A stretch of DNA of 64,000 nucleotides, taken from contig NZ_JBHTFQ010000003.1 in NCBI RefSeq assembly GCF_042666235.1, forward strand, positions 341,638 through 405,637, given 5' to 3'. Numbering within the stretch: the stretch's first letter is position 1; each line of letters starts with the position of its first letter. The notes under the pieces were generated by a model. The model had not been told where the DNA came from and did not search any database. It saw only the letters and a program-made list of their open reading frames with translations. Both the position numbers and the translations under genes were made by a program. The stretch is from Halodurantibacterium daqingensis (lineage in GTDB: Bacteria > Pseudomonadota > Alphaproteobacteria > Rhodobacterales > Rhodobacteraceae). Shown in pieces: positions 54,188 through 61,438 of the stretch.

Positions 54188-54985
54188 CTATCCTTTCCTT
54201 TTTCGCCAAAGACCCTTGGACGGGTCATACATGTAAACCGCGGCTGCAAAGAACAGCAGCCCGCAGCCCGCGACCACTGCGAAGGCCGTCGGTTCGAAGC
54301 GGGTGTAAAGCGCGAAGCGGATCAGTTCGACCGCGTGGGTGAAAGGGTTGAATCGGGTGATGTCATAAAGAAGCAGGCTGGATTCCCGCAGCCGCCACAG
54401 CGGGTAAAGCGCGGTCGAGGCGAAGAACATCGGAAAGATGACGAAGTTCATCACGCCCGCGAAATTCTCCAGCTGCCGGATTGCCGAGGAGATCAGCAGG
54501 CCGAGGGCGCCAAGCATCATCCCTGACAGAAGCAGTGCCGGCAACACGGCCACATACCCCCAAAGCGGCGGCTCGATCCCCCAGAACCACGCGATGAGCA
54601 GAAAGGCGTAAACCTGAAGCACCGAGACAAGAACGCCTGCCAACAGCTTGGAGCCCAACAGGAACCACCTGGGATAGGGGCTGACAAGCAGCGTCCGCAT
54701 CGCCCCGGTTTCCCGGTCATAGACCATCGACAGCGACGACTGCATGCCGTTGAACAGCTGGATCATCGCGCAGAGGCCCGGAGTGACATAGACCTCGTAA
54801 AGCACGTATGTCTGATAGGGCGGCGTGATCGACAGCCCGAGCACGGCGCGAAATCCGGCGGCGAAGATGAACAGCCACACCAGCGGCCTGACCAGCGCGG
54901 CAAGGAAGCGTTCGCGCTGATGGGTGAAGCGCAGGATCTCGCGCCAGACGATGCCGCGAAAGGCGATGAAGGCGCCCTTTCTCAT
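54188..54985 (-). CDS. ABC exporter permease of the PQQ-dependent alcohol dehydrogenase system
   Basis: The 265-aa membrane protein has about six helices of the ABC-2 export type, with YETGAMRTLLVSPYPRW-type cytoplasmic elements (DRETGAMRTLLVSPYPRWFL). It matches the permease encoded with PQQ-dependent alcohol dehydrogenase systems (PedC-type). It overlaps the ATPase gene by 4 nt. An ABC-2 exporter paired with a periplasmic binding protein is puzzling. The transported molecule is unknown. Confidence 0.9.
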   Translation of the reverse strand: MRKGAFIAFRGIVWREILRFTHQRERFLAALVRPLVWLFIFAAGFRAVLGLSITPPYQTYVLYEVYVTPGLCAMIQLFNGMQSSLSMVYDRETGAMRTLLVSPYPRWFLLGSKLLAGVLVSVLQVYAFLLIAWFWGIEPPLWGYVAVLPALLLSGMMLGALGLLISSAIRQLENFAGVMNFVIFPMFFASTALYPLWRLRESSLLLYDITRFNPFTHAVELIRFALYTRFEPTAFAVVAGCGLLFFAAAVYMYDPSKGLWRKRKG

Positions 54986-55737
54986 GGCGCGGCCTCCGCA
55001 AGCCGCAGGATCGCGGCGCCAAGATCCTCGTTCTCCGCAAGGTCGCGCGCATCGCCCTGGGCCAGAACCGCGCCCTTGTGCAGGATCACCACCTGGTCGT
55101 CAGGGTTGATTTCCTCCATCACATGCGTAGCCCAGAGGGTTGATACACCGGCTTCGGCGACCAGCCCCCGCACCAGCGCCAGAACATCGGCCCGCGCGCG
55201 CACATCAAGGCCCGCAGTCGCCTCGTCCAGCAGCAGGAGTTCGGGCCGGTGCAGCAGGGCGCGGGCAATCTCGGCCCGGCGCTGTTGCCCACCCGAAAGC
55301 GTCGTGACCCGGGCGTGAAGCTTGTCCGAAAGGTTCACGAGCGCCAGCACCTCGTCGATGCGCGGCCCGGCCTGCCGGGGTGCGATCCCGTGCAGTGCCG
55401 CGTGATAGAGCAGATTCTGACGAAGGGTCAGATCGGCATCAAGCGCGCGGCTTTGAAAGACCACGCCCAGCCGCGCCAGCGCGGCGCCGGGTGCGCGGCG
55501 AGCATCGTGGCCGACAACCTCGATCGTGCCGCTCGTGCTGTCATAAAGCCGGGTGACGAGCGAGAACAGCGTCGTCTTGCCCGCACCGTTCACACCCAGA
55601 AGTGCCACGAAACGGCCGCGCGGCACATCAAAGCTGACATCGCGCAGCGCCTGCACCGCGCCGAAGGCATGGCTGAGCCCCGCCACCCGAAGGGCGGGCG
55701 GCGGGGGCGTATCGGTCGTCAGACCGGCAGGGATCAT
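54982..55737 (-). CDS. ABC exporter ATPase of the PQQ-dependent alcohol dehydrogenase system
   Basis: The 251-aa ATPase has Walker A GVNGAGKTTL, signature LSGGQQRRAEI, Walker B LLLLDEATAGLD and switch His in LWATHVMEEI. Together with the permease it forms an ABC-2-type exporter. The ATG overlaps the stop of the small acidic protein gene (ATGA). Confidence 0.92.
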   Translation of the reverse strand: MIPAGLTTDTPPPPALRVAGLSHAFGAVQALRDVSFDVPRGRFVALLGVNGAGKTTLFSLVTRLYDSTSGTIEVVGHDARRAPGAALARLGVVFQSRALDADLTLRQNLLYHAALHGIAPRQAGPRIDEVLALVNLSDKLHARVTTLSGGQQRRAEIARALLHRPELLLLDEATAGLDVRARADVLALVRGLVAEAGVSTLWATHVMEEINPDDQVVILHKGAVLAQGDARDLAENEDLGAAILRLAEAAP

Positions 55738-56000
55738 TCCTTGCGCCGCTCCGTCACGTTCAGATCGGCGTCAAGCTTCATGTCATACTGACCATCCGCG
55801 CACATCACGTCGTCGAGGTCATAGGTGCCGTCGTCCTCAAGCTCGATATCCTCGGGGTCGATCTCGCAGTTCATCCCGGCCAGCATGGCGTTGATCCGTT
55901 CGATCGTTTCGGCATCGGGTGCGTCGGCGCCATGACTGTCGGCAAGGGCCGGCCCGGCCAGCAAGGCCAGAATGGTGACTGTGGCGAGGGTGCGTTTCAT
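55734..56000 (-). CDS. Small acidic periplasmic protein (PepSY-like)
   Basis: An 88-aa precursor has a signal peptide (TLATVTILALLAGPALA). The mature 68 residues contain 22 Asp/Glu, two cysteines (NCEIDPE, VMCADG) and the segment CADGQYDMKLDADLNVTE, which resembles the PepSY strand-turn pattern. Dense carboxylates in an XoxF locus invite the idea of Ca or lanthanide binding, but no EF-hand loop is present. It overlaps the ATPase gene by 4 nt and follows the 145-aa protein by 12 nt. Confidence 0.78.
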   Translation of the reverse strand: MKRTLATVTILALLAGPALADSHGADAPDAETIERINAMLAGMNCEIDPEDIELEDDGTYDLDDVMCADGQYDMKLDADLNVTERRKE

Positions 56001-56012
56001 CAGGGGTCTCCT

Positions 56013-56450
56013 TCAGCGGATGTGGAAGATGGCTTTCTGCGTGTCGCCCGTCGATCCGGGGATGCTCAGTTCATAGGTGCCGGGCACGATGGCGATGAAG
56101 GACATGTCCACCTCGCCGGCCGCGTCGAATTCGATGCTGTGCACGCCCATGGGCCGGACCTCGATCTTGTTGATGACGATCTCGTTCACCCAGATGGCGC
56201 GAAAGAAATCGCCGCCCGACAGTGCCAGTTCGGCCGAGCCGTCCGCGATTATCTTGAGCCGGTAATAGGTTCCCGACTTGAGTTCATAGGGCGCTTCGGC
56301 CACCGGTTGGCCCGAGGCAAGCGTCAGCGGCTCCAACCTTTCGCGGTTGCTGGCCGACATCAGCCCGGCAAAGCCATAGTCGAAGGGCTGCGCCGCCACG
56401 GGCGCCGCGACCACAAGCCCCAGCAGGGCAGCTGCACATGCGTGTCTCAT
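56013..56450 (-). CDS. Small secreted beta-rich protein
   Basis: A 145-aa precursor has a signal peptide (AAALLGLVVAAPVAA). The mature part is rich in beta-strands (YYRLKIIADGSAELALSGGD and PGTYELSIPGST) and recalls a cupredoxin-like sandwich, although the copper ligands Cys/Met are missing. The ATG follows AAGGAAGGAG. It lies between the beta-propeller and the acidic protein genes. No function is proposed. Confidence 0.75.
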   Translation of the reverse strand: MRHACAAALLGLVVAAPVAAQPFDYGFAGLMSASNRERLEPLTLASGQPVAEAPYELKSGTYYRLKIIADGSAELALSGGDFFRAIWVNEIVINKIEVRPMGVHSIEFDAAGEVDMSFIAIVPGTYELSIPGSTGDTQKAIFHIR

Positions 56451-56473
56451 CCGAATCTCCTTCCTTTCCCGGG

Positions 56474-57442
56474 TCATTGCGACGCGATTGCCACGACGCC
56501 CCAAGGCTGTTCGCCTACCTGCACCGACTTGATGACCCGGTTCGCGGCCACGTCGATGATCGAAATGTCGTTCGAATTGCCGTTGGTCGTGAACAGGAAC
56601 CGTTCGTCCGGGCTGAAGGCCAGCTGCCAGACCCGCTGGCCGACAAGCAGATAATCCTCGACCTCATAGGTCTCTCCGTTGACCACCGCGACGCGGTTCG
56701 CAGGCCCCAAGGCGATGTAGATCGTGCTGCCGTCCTCGGTCACCTTCAGCCCCACTGGCTGCAGCGCCTCGGGCAGGACGCCCGGCACCTCGAAAGTGAT
56801 CTTGTGCACGATCTCGCGGGCTTCCGGGTCGATCACCGAAACCGTGCCGCCGATTTCCGAGGTCACGAACAGGACCGAACCGTCGCTGGTGAACTGCGCA
56901 TAGCGCGGGCGCTGGTCCACAAGCACATTGGCGACGATCTCGTAGGTTTCGGTGTCGATGAAATGCGCCATGTTCGTCGTTTCCGACGTGTTGATGACGA
57001 TGCTGCCGTCAGGGGTGATGCCCATGCCCTCGGGTTCGACGCCCACCGGGATTTCGGCCAGAACCTGGCGGGTTTCCACATCGACCACGGTGACCAGGTT
57101 GTCATCTTCATTGGCAATGTAAAGCGGGTTGCCGGAAGGGTGCAGCACGAACAGTTCGGGGTCGGGGCCAGAGGGCAGCGAGGGCAGCTCCTCGTAGGTT
57201 TCGGTGTCGAAGACCCGGACAAGATCATCATCCGAGGCACAGACATAAAGAAAGCGCCCGTCCGGCGATGCGGTGATCCCGCGCGGGCGCTGGCCACCGG
57301 CAAAGCTGTGAATCACCTCGAAGCTTGTGCCATCCAGAACGGTGATGTCATTGCTTTTCTCGTTGCTCACAAAGATCTTGTCGGCCAGGGCAGGACCTGC
57401 GGTCAGGGCGGTGCAGGCAAGAAGCGCAAACAGTCGCGTCAC
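56474..57442 (-). CDS. YVTN beta-propeller protein of the PQQ alcohol system
   Basis: The 322-aa precursor has a signal peptide (LFALLACTALTAGPALA) and about seven 40-residue repeats of the YVTN type, for example IFVSNEKSNDITVLDGTSFE and FLFTTNGNSNDISIIDVAAN. The family is encoded with PQQ-dependent alcohol systems and has no demonstrated activity. The GTG start follows GGAGGAG by 5 nt and begins directly at the signal peptide. A long frame upstream is a shadow of the binding-protein gene. Confidence 0.9.
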   Translation of the reverse strand: MTRLFALLACTALTAGPALADKIFVSNEKSNDITVLDGTSFEVIHSFAGGQRPRGITASPDGRFLYVCASDDDLVRVFDTETYEELPSLPSGPDPELFVLHPSGNPLYIANEDDNLVTVVDVETRQVLAEIPVGVEPEGMGITPDGSIVINTSETTNMAHFIDTETYEIVANVLVDQRPRYAQFTSDGSVLFVTSEIGGTVSVIDPEAREIVHKITFEVPGVLPEALQPVGLKVTEDGSTIYIALGPANRVAVVNGETYEVEDYLLVGQRVWQLAFSPDERFLFTTNGNSNDISIIDVAANRVIKSVQVGEQPWGVVAIASQ

Positions 57443-57456
57443 GGGAACTCTCCTCC

Positions 57457-58659
57457 TCAGTTCAGGATACAGCGGGTTTCGGGCCGGTCGTGGCCCAGCG
57501 TGTCGAGCTGGCTGACCTGATGCAGAAACTCGGGCTGGGGCGAGACACTGGTGGTTACCGGCCCCGAGGTCAGCAGGATCGGTTGCCGCAACTGGCCGTC
57601 CCACGGGCGATAGCTGAGCGACTGGCCCTTGAAGGCCGCAAGTTCGAAGGCATCCCCGCGGATATGGGCGACAAGATCCTCGAATGCCCCGGATTGGGTG
57701 CGGGTCGCGGCCTCGCCCAGCGACCGGAGTGCGAGCCAGACCTGATAGTCCTCTTCGCGCGCGGGGCGGTTGGCAAGACGTTCGAAACGGGTCTGGAATT
57801 GGGTCGCCCCCCATGCTTCGTGTGCCGGGTGCCAGCTTTGCGGCCGCAACCCGGCCGAGCCGGCAACCGGCCGCGGATCCCAGGTGTGGTAGGGCAGCCA
57901 TGCGGCAAAGAGGCCCGTTTCATCGGCCGCCACCAGCACGTCATGCGCGGCGGCGCGCTGGGTGAACACCGGCATCTGCGCCTGCACCTGAACATGGCCG
58001 CTGTCGGTACGCCGCGCGCCGCCTGTGTCCTCATAGATGCGTTCCTCGACGATCCGCGCACCGAACTTGGCGGCTGCACGGCGATAGGCATCGGCAAGGG
58101 CCCGATCCTGCGGATGGCTGCCTTCGATCAGCAGCCAGTTTCCCCAGCGCTTCGTGACAAGGAACTGTGCCAGCGCGTCGGTCAGCATTGCGCGGCTGGG
58201 CGCGGTGTGCAGCAGGTTCGGCCGGCACGCCTCGTTGCGCAGCGCATCGCCACGGGCGGCCGCGTTGAACAGAAGCGCGCGGTCGCCTGCGGCATCGGCA
58301 AGGGCGCCGGTGATCTCGTCGTCGGCCAGGGTCACCACAAAGCGGATACCATCGGACAGGATCTGCTCCAGCGCCGCGATCGCGCCGTCGGGATCGCTTG
58401 TCACCTCTTCGGTTGCGAAATCCTGGCCCATGAACTGACCGGTCGTGCCGTTATCGGCCGTGGCCAGCCGGGCGCCGGCAAAGCCCAGATCCGGGGGCGC
58501 AAGATCAAGCCGTGACACGGGTGCGCGGCCGGGCCGGTCGATCCGAAGCACGGCGGCGCGGAACTCGAGCCGGTCCTGTGCTGCGGCAAGGCCGGGAACA
58601 AGGGCCGGAACCGTGGCCAGCGCACAAGCGCAGGCCAATGCAAAAGCTGCCTTTTTCAT
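57457..58659 (-). CDS. Periplasmic binding protein of the PQQ-dependent alcohol dehydrogenase system
   Basis: The 400-aa precursor has a signal peptide (AFALACACALATVPALVPGLAAAQ) and a type 1 periplasmic-binding fold like branched-chain amino-acid receptors, for example LLIEGSHPQDRALADAYRRA and FVVTLADDEITG. It belongs to the binding-protein family that travels with PQQ alcohol dehydrogenases. It is the first gene of the five-to-six-gene exporter operon. The intergenic region in front holds a palindrome and an 11-mer shared with the xoxF promoter. Confidence 0.9.
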   Translation of the reverse strand: MKKAAFALACACALATVPALVPGLAAAQDRLEFRAAVLRIDRPGRAPVSRLDLAPPDLGFAGARLATADNGTTGQFMGQDFATEEVTSDPDGAIAALEQILSDGIRFVVTLADDEITGALADAAGDRALLFNAAARGDALRNEACRPNLLHTAPSRAMLTDALAQFLVTKRWGNWLLIEGSHPQDRALADAYRRAAAKFGARIVEERIYEDTGGARRTDSGHVQVQAQMPVFTQRAAAHDVLVAADETGLFAAWLPYHTWDPRPVAGSAGLRPQSWHPAHEAWGATQFQTRFERLANRPAREEDYQVWLALRSLGEAATRTQSGAFEDLVAHIRGDAFELAAFKGQSLSYRPWDGQLRQPILLTSGPVTTSVSPQPEFLHQVSQLDTLGHDRPETRCILN

Positions 58660-58717
58660 CTTATCCTCCCGCCGCCATTGGGGCACGGGGTAGAGGATGC
58701 TCCAACCCTTTTCTCAT

Positions 58718-58734
58718 CTTAAGAAATTCATAAG
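58718..58734. promoter_or_regulatory. CTTAnGAAnTTCnTAAG dyad upstream of the binding-protein operon
   Basis: CTTAAGAAATTCATAAG is a 17-bp dyad in which 14 positions are symmetric and only the three n positions break symmetry. It is 59-75 bp upstream of the binding-protein ATG. A related sequence lies at similar distance upstream of xoxF. A regulator operator is likely, but the protein is unknown. Confidence 0.5.
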
Positions 58735-58753
58735 CCCCTGTTTTCAGGCGCAG

Positions 58754-58764
58754 TCATACTTTGG
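58754..58764 (+). promoter_or_regulatory. TCATACTTTGG box, SRPBCC/binding-protein intergenic region
   Basis: This exact 11-mer also occurs upstream of xoxF. It is 75-85 bp upstream of the SRPBCC gene start and 19 bp from the dyad, between two divergent genes of the alcohol-oxidation locus. Confidence 0.45.
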
Positions 58765-58838
58765 TTGCATTGCCCCTGCGCGGGCTGCTGCCCATCGTTG
58801 GCCATGGGCCGACTGGGGCCGCCGAACGGAGGAGACCG

Positions 58839-59369
58839 ATGCAGAGAATCCTGATCCTGATTGCCCTGATGCTGGGACTTGCCGCGCCGGCGGCAGCGCA
58901 TGGGCCGCCGCGGCTCAAGACCAGCGCCGAGGTGCTGCTGGACGCGACACCCGAAGAAGTCTGGGCGGTGATCGGCAACTTCGGTGACATGAGCTGGCAT
59001 CCTGCCGTCCATGCAACCGAGGGCGGCAGCAACGAGGTCGGCGCCATCCGAGTGCTGAGCTTCGATGCCGCAGGTGCGGCGCAGTTGTCGGAAGAACTCA
59101 CGCGCTATGACGCGACGGCGCGCACCTATTCCTACCGCATCGCGCAGGATGTGCCGCAGGTGCTGCCGGTGACCAACTATGCCGCACATCTGACGGTGAA
59201 GGATCAGGATGGCAAGGCGCTGGTGGAATGGCGCGGCGCCTTCTATCGCGGCCATCCCAACAACAATCCGCCCGCCGATCTGAACGATGACCGCGCGATC
59301 GAGGCGGTGGATGCCGTCTATCTGGAGGGGTTGGAGGCCCTGGTGGCCCGCTTTGGCCGCATGAACTGA
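58839..59369 (+). CDS. Secreted SRPBCC-fold protein of the alcohol-oxidation locus
   Basis: A 176-aa precursor has a signal peptide (LILIALMLGLAAPAAA). The mature protein has the START/SRPBCC hot-dog-like ligand-binding fold: TPEEVWAVIGNFGDMSWHP, VGAIRVLSFD, ALVEWRGAFYRG. Such proteins recur near PQQ-alcohol-dehydrogenase genes. The ligand is unknown. The gene is on the plus strand, divergent from the binding-protein operon, with GGAGGAG before the ATG, and ends 19 nt from the convergent rhodanese-like gene. Confidence 0.82.
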   Translation: MQRILILIALMLGLAAPAAAHGPPRLKTSAEVLLDATPEEVWAVIGNFGDMSWHPAVHATEGGSNEVGAIRVLSFDAAGAAQLSEELTRYDATARTYSYRIAQDVPQVLPVTNYAAHLTVKDQDGKALVEWRGAFYRGHPNNNPPADLNDDRAIEAVDAVYLEGLEALVARFGRMN

Positions 59370-59388
59370 AACCGGCGTCCCGGCGCGC

Positions 59389-59937
59389 CTAGGGTGCGCC
59401 GGGATAGGGCAGGGCCTCGGCCAGCGGCAGGCCCGCACCGGCCCAGCCGTCCTGCCCCTCGGCGAACCAGCGCACATGCGTGAACCCAAGCTCCTGCGCC
59501 CGCTTCGCCGCATTCCAGGACATCCAGCAATCGGCCTTGCAGAAGATCACGATGGGCGCAGTGCGATCGCCGCCGGTCATCGCGGTCAGGGCAGTGTGAA
59601 ACCAGCTTTCGGTTTCAGGGGCGATGCGGTCATAGCCGGTTCCGGGAAGCCAGATGGCGCCGGGGATGGTGCGGTGGGGCGGGCTGCGCCAGATCGTGCC
59701 CTCGGGCAGGCCCTCGGGCCGCCGTTCATGCGGCAATACATCGACGAAAACCGCGCCTGCCGCGTGAAGCTCGGCGGCCTGGGCAATGGACAGGGCAGGC
59801 GCACCGGCCAGCGTGGCCGGCACCGGTGCACGATAGGGCGCGCTGCGATAGCCCTGAGGTTCATCGACCGCCAGGGCGGGCGCTGATGTCAGAAGCATCA
59901 GCGCGAGTGCGGCCATACCGGGGTGCAACCTGTGCAT
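59389..59937 (-). CDS. PQQ-associated CXXXCW rhodanese-like protein
   Basis: The 182-aa precursor has a signal peptide (AALALMLLTSAPALA). The rhodanese-like domain has FVDVLPHERRP and the defining FCKADCWMSWNAAKRA, with a CxxxCW in place of the usual single rhodanese Cys. Family members recur with PQQ-dependent oxidation genes and the two Cys hint at redox or cofactor binding. Start is uncertain: ATGs 18 nt earlier and 21 nt later are also in frame. It follows xoxJ by about 50 nt. Confidence 0.87.
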   Translation of the reverse strand: MHRLHPGMAALALMLLTSAPALAVDEPQGYRSAPYRAPVPATLAGAPALSIAQAAELHAAGAVFVDVLPHERRPEGLPEGTIWRSPPHRTIPGAIWLPGTGYDRIAPETESWFHTALTAMTGGDRTAPIVIFCKADCWMSWNAAKRAQELGFTHVRWFAEGQDGWAGAGLPLAEALPYPGAP

Positions 59938-59990
59938 CCTTTGCCCCTCGCCCATCGGGCCGTCCTCACTCCTGCCGGCTCCGGCCTGCG

Positions 59991-60818
59991 TCACGGCGCC
60001 GGTTTCAGTGCCGTGCCATAATCATCCACCAGCGGAACGCCAGCTTCCCGCAGGATGTCATCGATGGCCTCCTGGTTGCGTCGGATCAGGCTGTTGAGCT
60101 GGTTCTTCCATACCGTCTCGCCCGCGCGCACGCCCATGGTGATCCGGTAAAACAGCCGTGGCGCGCCCTCTTCCTTCAGCAACGGGGTCACGATCAGGCC
60201 GCGTTCCTGCGCCATCGGCCCGCCGATCGGCCCCCAGAGCAGGGCGAGATCGATCTCGCCCGCCTCGAGATCGTCCAGCATCTCGCCGGCCGGGTTTTCC
60301 ACGCGCCGGTCCACCATCAGGTCATAGCCCTTCGCGCGCCCGATCAGACCGTGCCGCGCAAGATGACTGGCGGGGGGGCTGCCCGCGATCACGCCGATCC
60401 GGTGGCCCTGCAGCGCCGGATCCGACAGGTGGTCCACGCTTGCCAGCGGGCTGTCGGACCGTGCCACGATCACATGCGTCGAGGTATAGTAATGGTTGGT
60501 GTTCAGCACCAGTTCATGCCCCTGGGCATAGCCGATCACCACATCGCAGCGCCCCGGCTGCAGGGTGTTGCGCACAAAGCCGGTCACCATCGGAAACCAG
60601 GTGTATTCGAGTGGCAGGTCAAGCACCCCGGCCAGGTATTCCGCGATCCGGTTCTCGAACCCGCTGCCATCCCGATGCGACACCGGGCTGTTTGCAGGGT
60701 CGGCGCAAACGCGGAAGGCCGATTGCGACACGAGGTCGGCAACCTGCGCCTGGCCTGCCCCGGCGCCAACCAGCAGCAGGGCCGAGGCGGTGGCGCAGGC
60801 GCGGATCAGCTCATGCAT
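59991..60818 (-). CDS. xoxJ: XoxJ, quinoprotein-associated periplasmic binding protein
   Basis: A 275-aa precursor has a signal peptide (ASALLLVGAGAGQA). The fold is a type 2 periplasmic binding protein: FRVCADPANSPVSHRDGSGFENRIAEYL has two landmark stretches, and DVVIGYAQGHELVLNTNHYY follows. XoxJ/MxaJ proteins are thought to help assemble or activate the dehydrogenase. It overlaps xoxG by 13 nt. Confidence 0.92.
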   Translation of the reverse strand: MHELIRACATASALLLVGAGAGQAQVADLVSQSAFRVCADPANSPVSHRDGSGFENRIAEYLAGVLDLPLEYTWFPMVTGFVRNTLQPGRCDVVIGYAQGHELVLNTNHYYTSTHVIVARSDSPLASVDHLSDPALQGHRIGVIAGSPPASHLARHGLIGRAKGYDLMVDRRVENPAGEMLDDLEAGEIDLALLWGPIGGPMAQERGLIVTPLLKEEGAPRLFYRITMGVRAGETVWKNQLNSLIRRNQEAIDDILREAGVPLVDDYGTALKPAP

Positions 60819-61312
60819 TGGGCTTCGACCTCGGCATAGGCCTCGGGCTTGTCAGCCCGCCGTTCGGGGCGGCCGCGATCCAGTTCGCCGGCGCCGCGGG
60901 CGCGCAGATAGGTCCAGATATCCTCGATATAGCACATGACGTTCTGGTTGGTGCCGAAGGCCGGCATGACGGAATTGTCCGAGGCCCCCACGCGCGAACG
61001 GCCGCTGGCCACGACCTCGAGGAAATCGTAATAGTCCATCCGCATCGCCGAGGTTTTCAACGCCGGTGCATAGGATGAACCTTCCCCGTCCGGGCCGTGG
61101 CAGACATGGCATTCGGCGTGATAGCGGCGAAAGCCGGAAAAGGTAGGCCAGTCCACTGTCCCGTCTTCGGCGATGGCAAAGGTGGGGATGTCGTCGGCAT
61201 TGAAGGCGCGTACGCCATCATCATAGGCAACTGCCACATCGGCGGCGTGGGCAGCACCGCCAACCGCAAGCGACAGCATCGCGAACGCCAGAACGGGCGC
61301 GGTAACTTTCAT
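60806..61312 (-). CDS. xoxG: XoxG, 4-Cys cytochrome c of methanol oxidation
   Basis: The 168-aa precursor has a signal peptide (VLAFAMLSLAVGGAAHA) and one haem site, CHVCH (Cys68, Cys71, His72), with Met116 of SVMPAFG as the probable axial ligand. Two more cysteines (Cys127 in NVMCYIEDIW and Cys166 near the C-terminus) fit the four-Cys cytochrome family tied to methanol metabolism (cytochrome c-553i/CycB of Paracoccus). It should accept electrons from XoxF. It is encoded between xoxF and xoxJ. Confidence 0.94.
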   Translation of the reverse strand: MKVTAPVLAFAMLSLAVGGAAHAADVAVAYDDGVRAFNADDIPTFAIAEDGTVDWPTFSGFRRYHAECHVCHGPDGEGSSYAPALKTSAMRMDYYDFLEVVASGRSRVGASDNSVMPAFGTNQNVMCYIEDIWTYLRARGAGELDRGRPERRADKPEAYAEVEAQCMS

Positions 61313-61333
61313 CTCGATCTCCTCCCAAAGATA

Positions 61334-61366
61334 ACGCCGCCCTCAGGATAGGACCGGGGGCGGCGT
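61334..61366 (-). terminator. Intercistronic hairpin between xoxF and xoxG
   Basis: A perfect 9-bp stem, ACGCCGCCC/GGGCGGCGT, with a 15-nt loop and a following TTATCTTT on the minus strand, lies just before the xoxG ribosome-binding site. A second short palindrome, CAGACTTTAGTCTG, lies at 61386-61399. It could partly terminate or protect the xoxF mRNA, giving more XoxF than XoxG. Confidence 0.6.
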
Positions 61367-61438
61367 CTGTCACTCGAAGCGGTCTCAGACTTTAGTCTGG
61401 CGGCGGCAGGTTTCCCCGGCCGCAGCCAGAGATCGGCC

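Noticed and set aside
55734..56000. Lanmodulin
   Set aside because: The protein is acidic but has no EF-hand loop, and the two Cys and PepSY-like turn do not fit lanmodulin.
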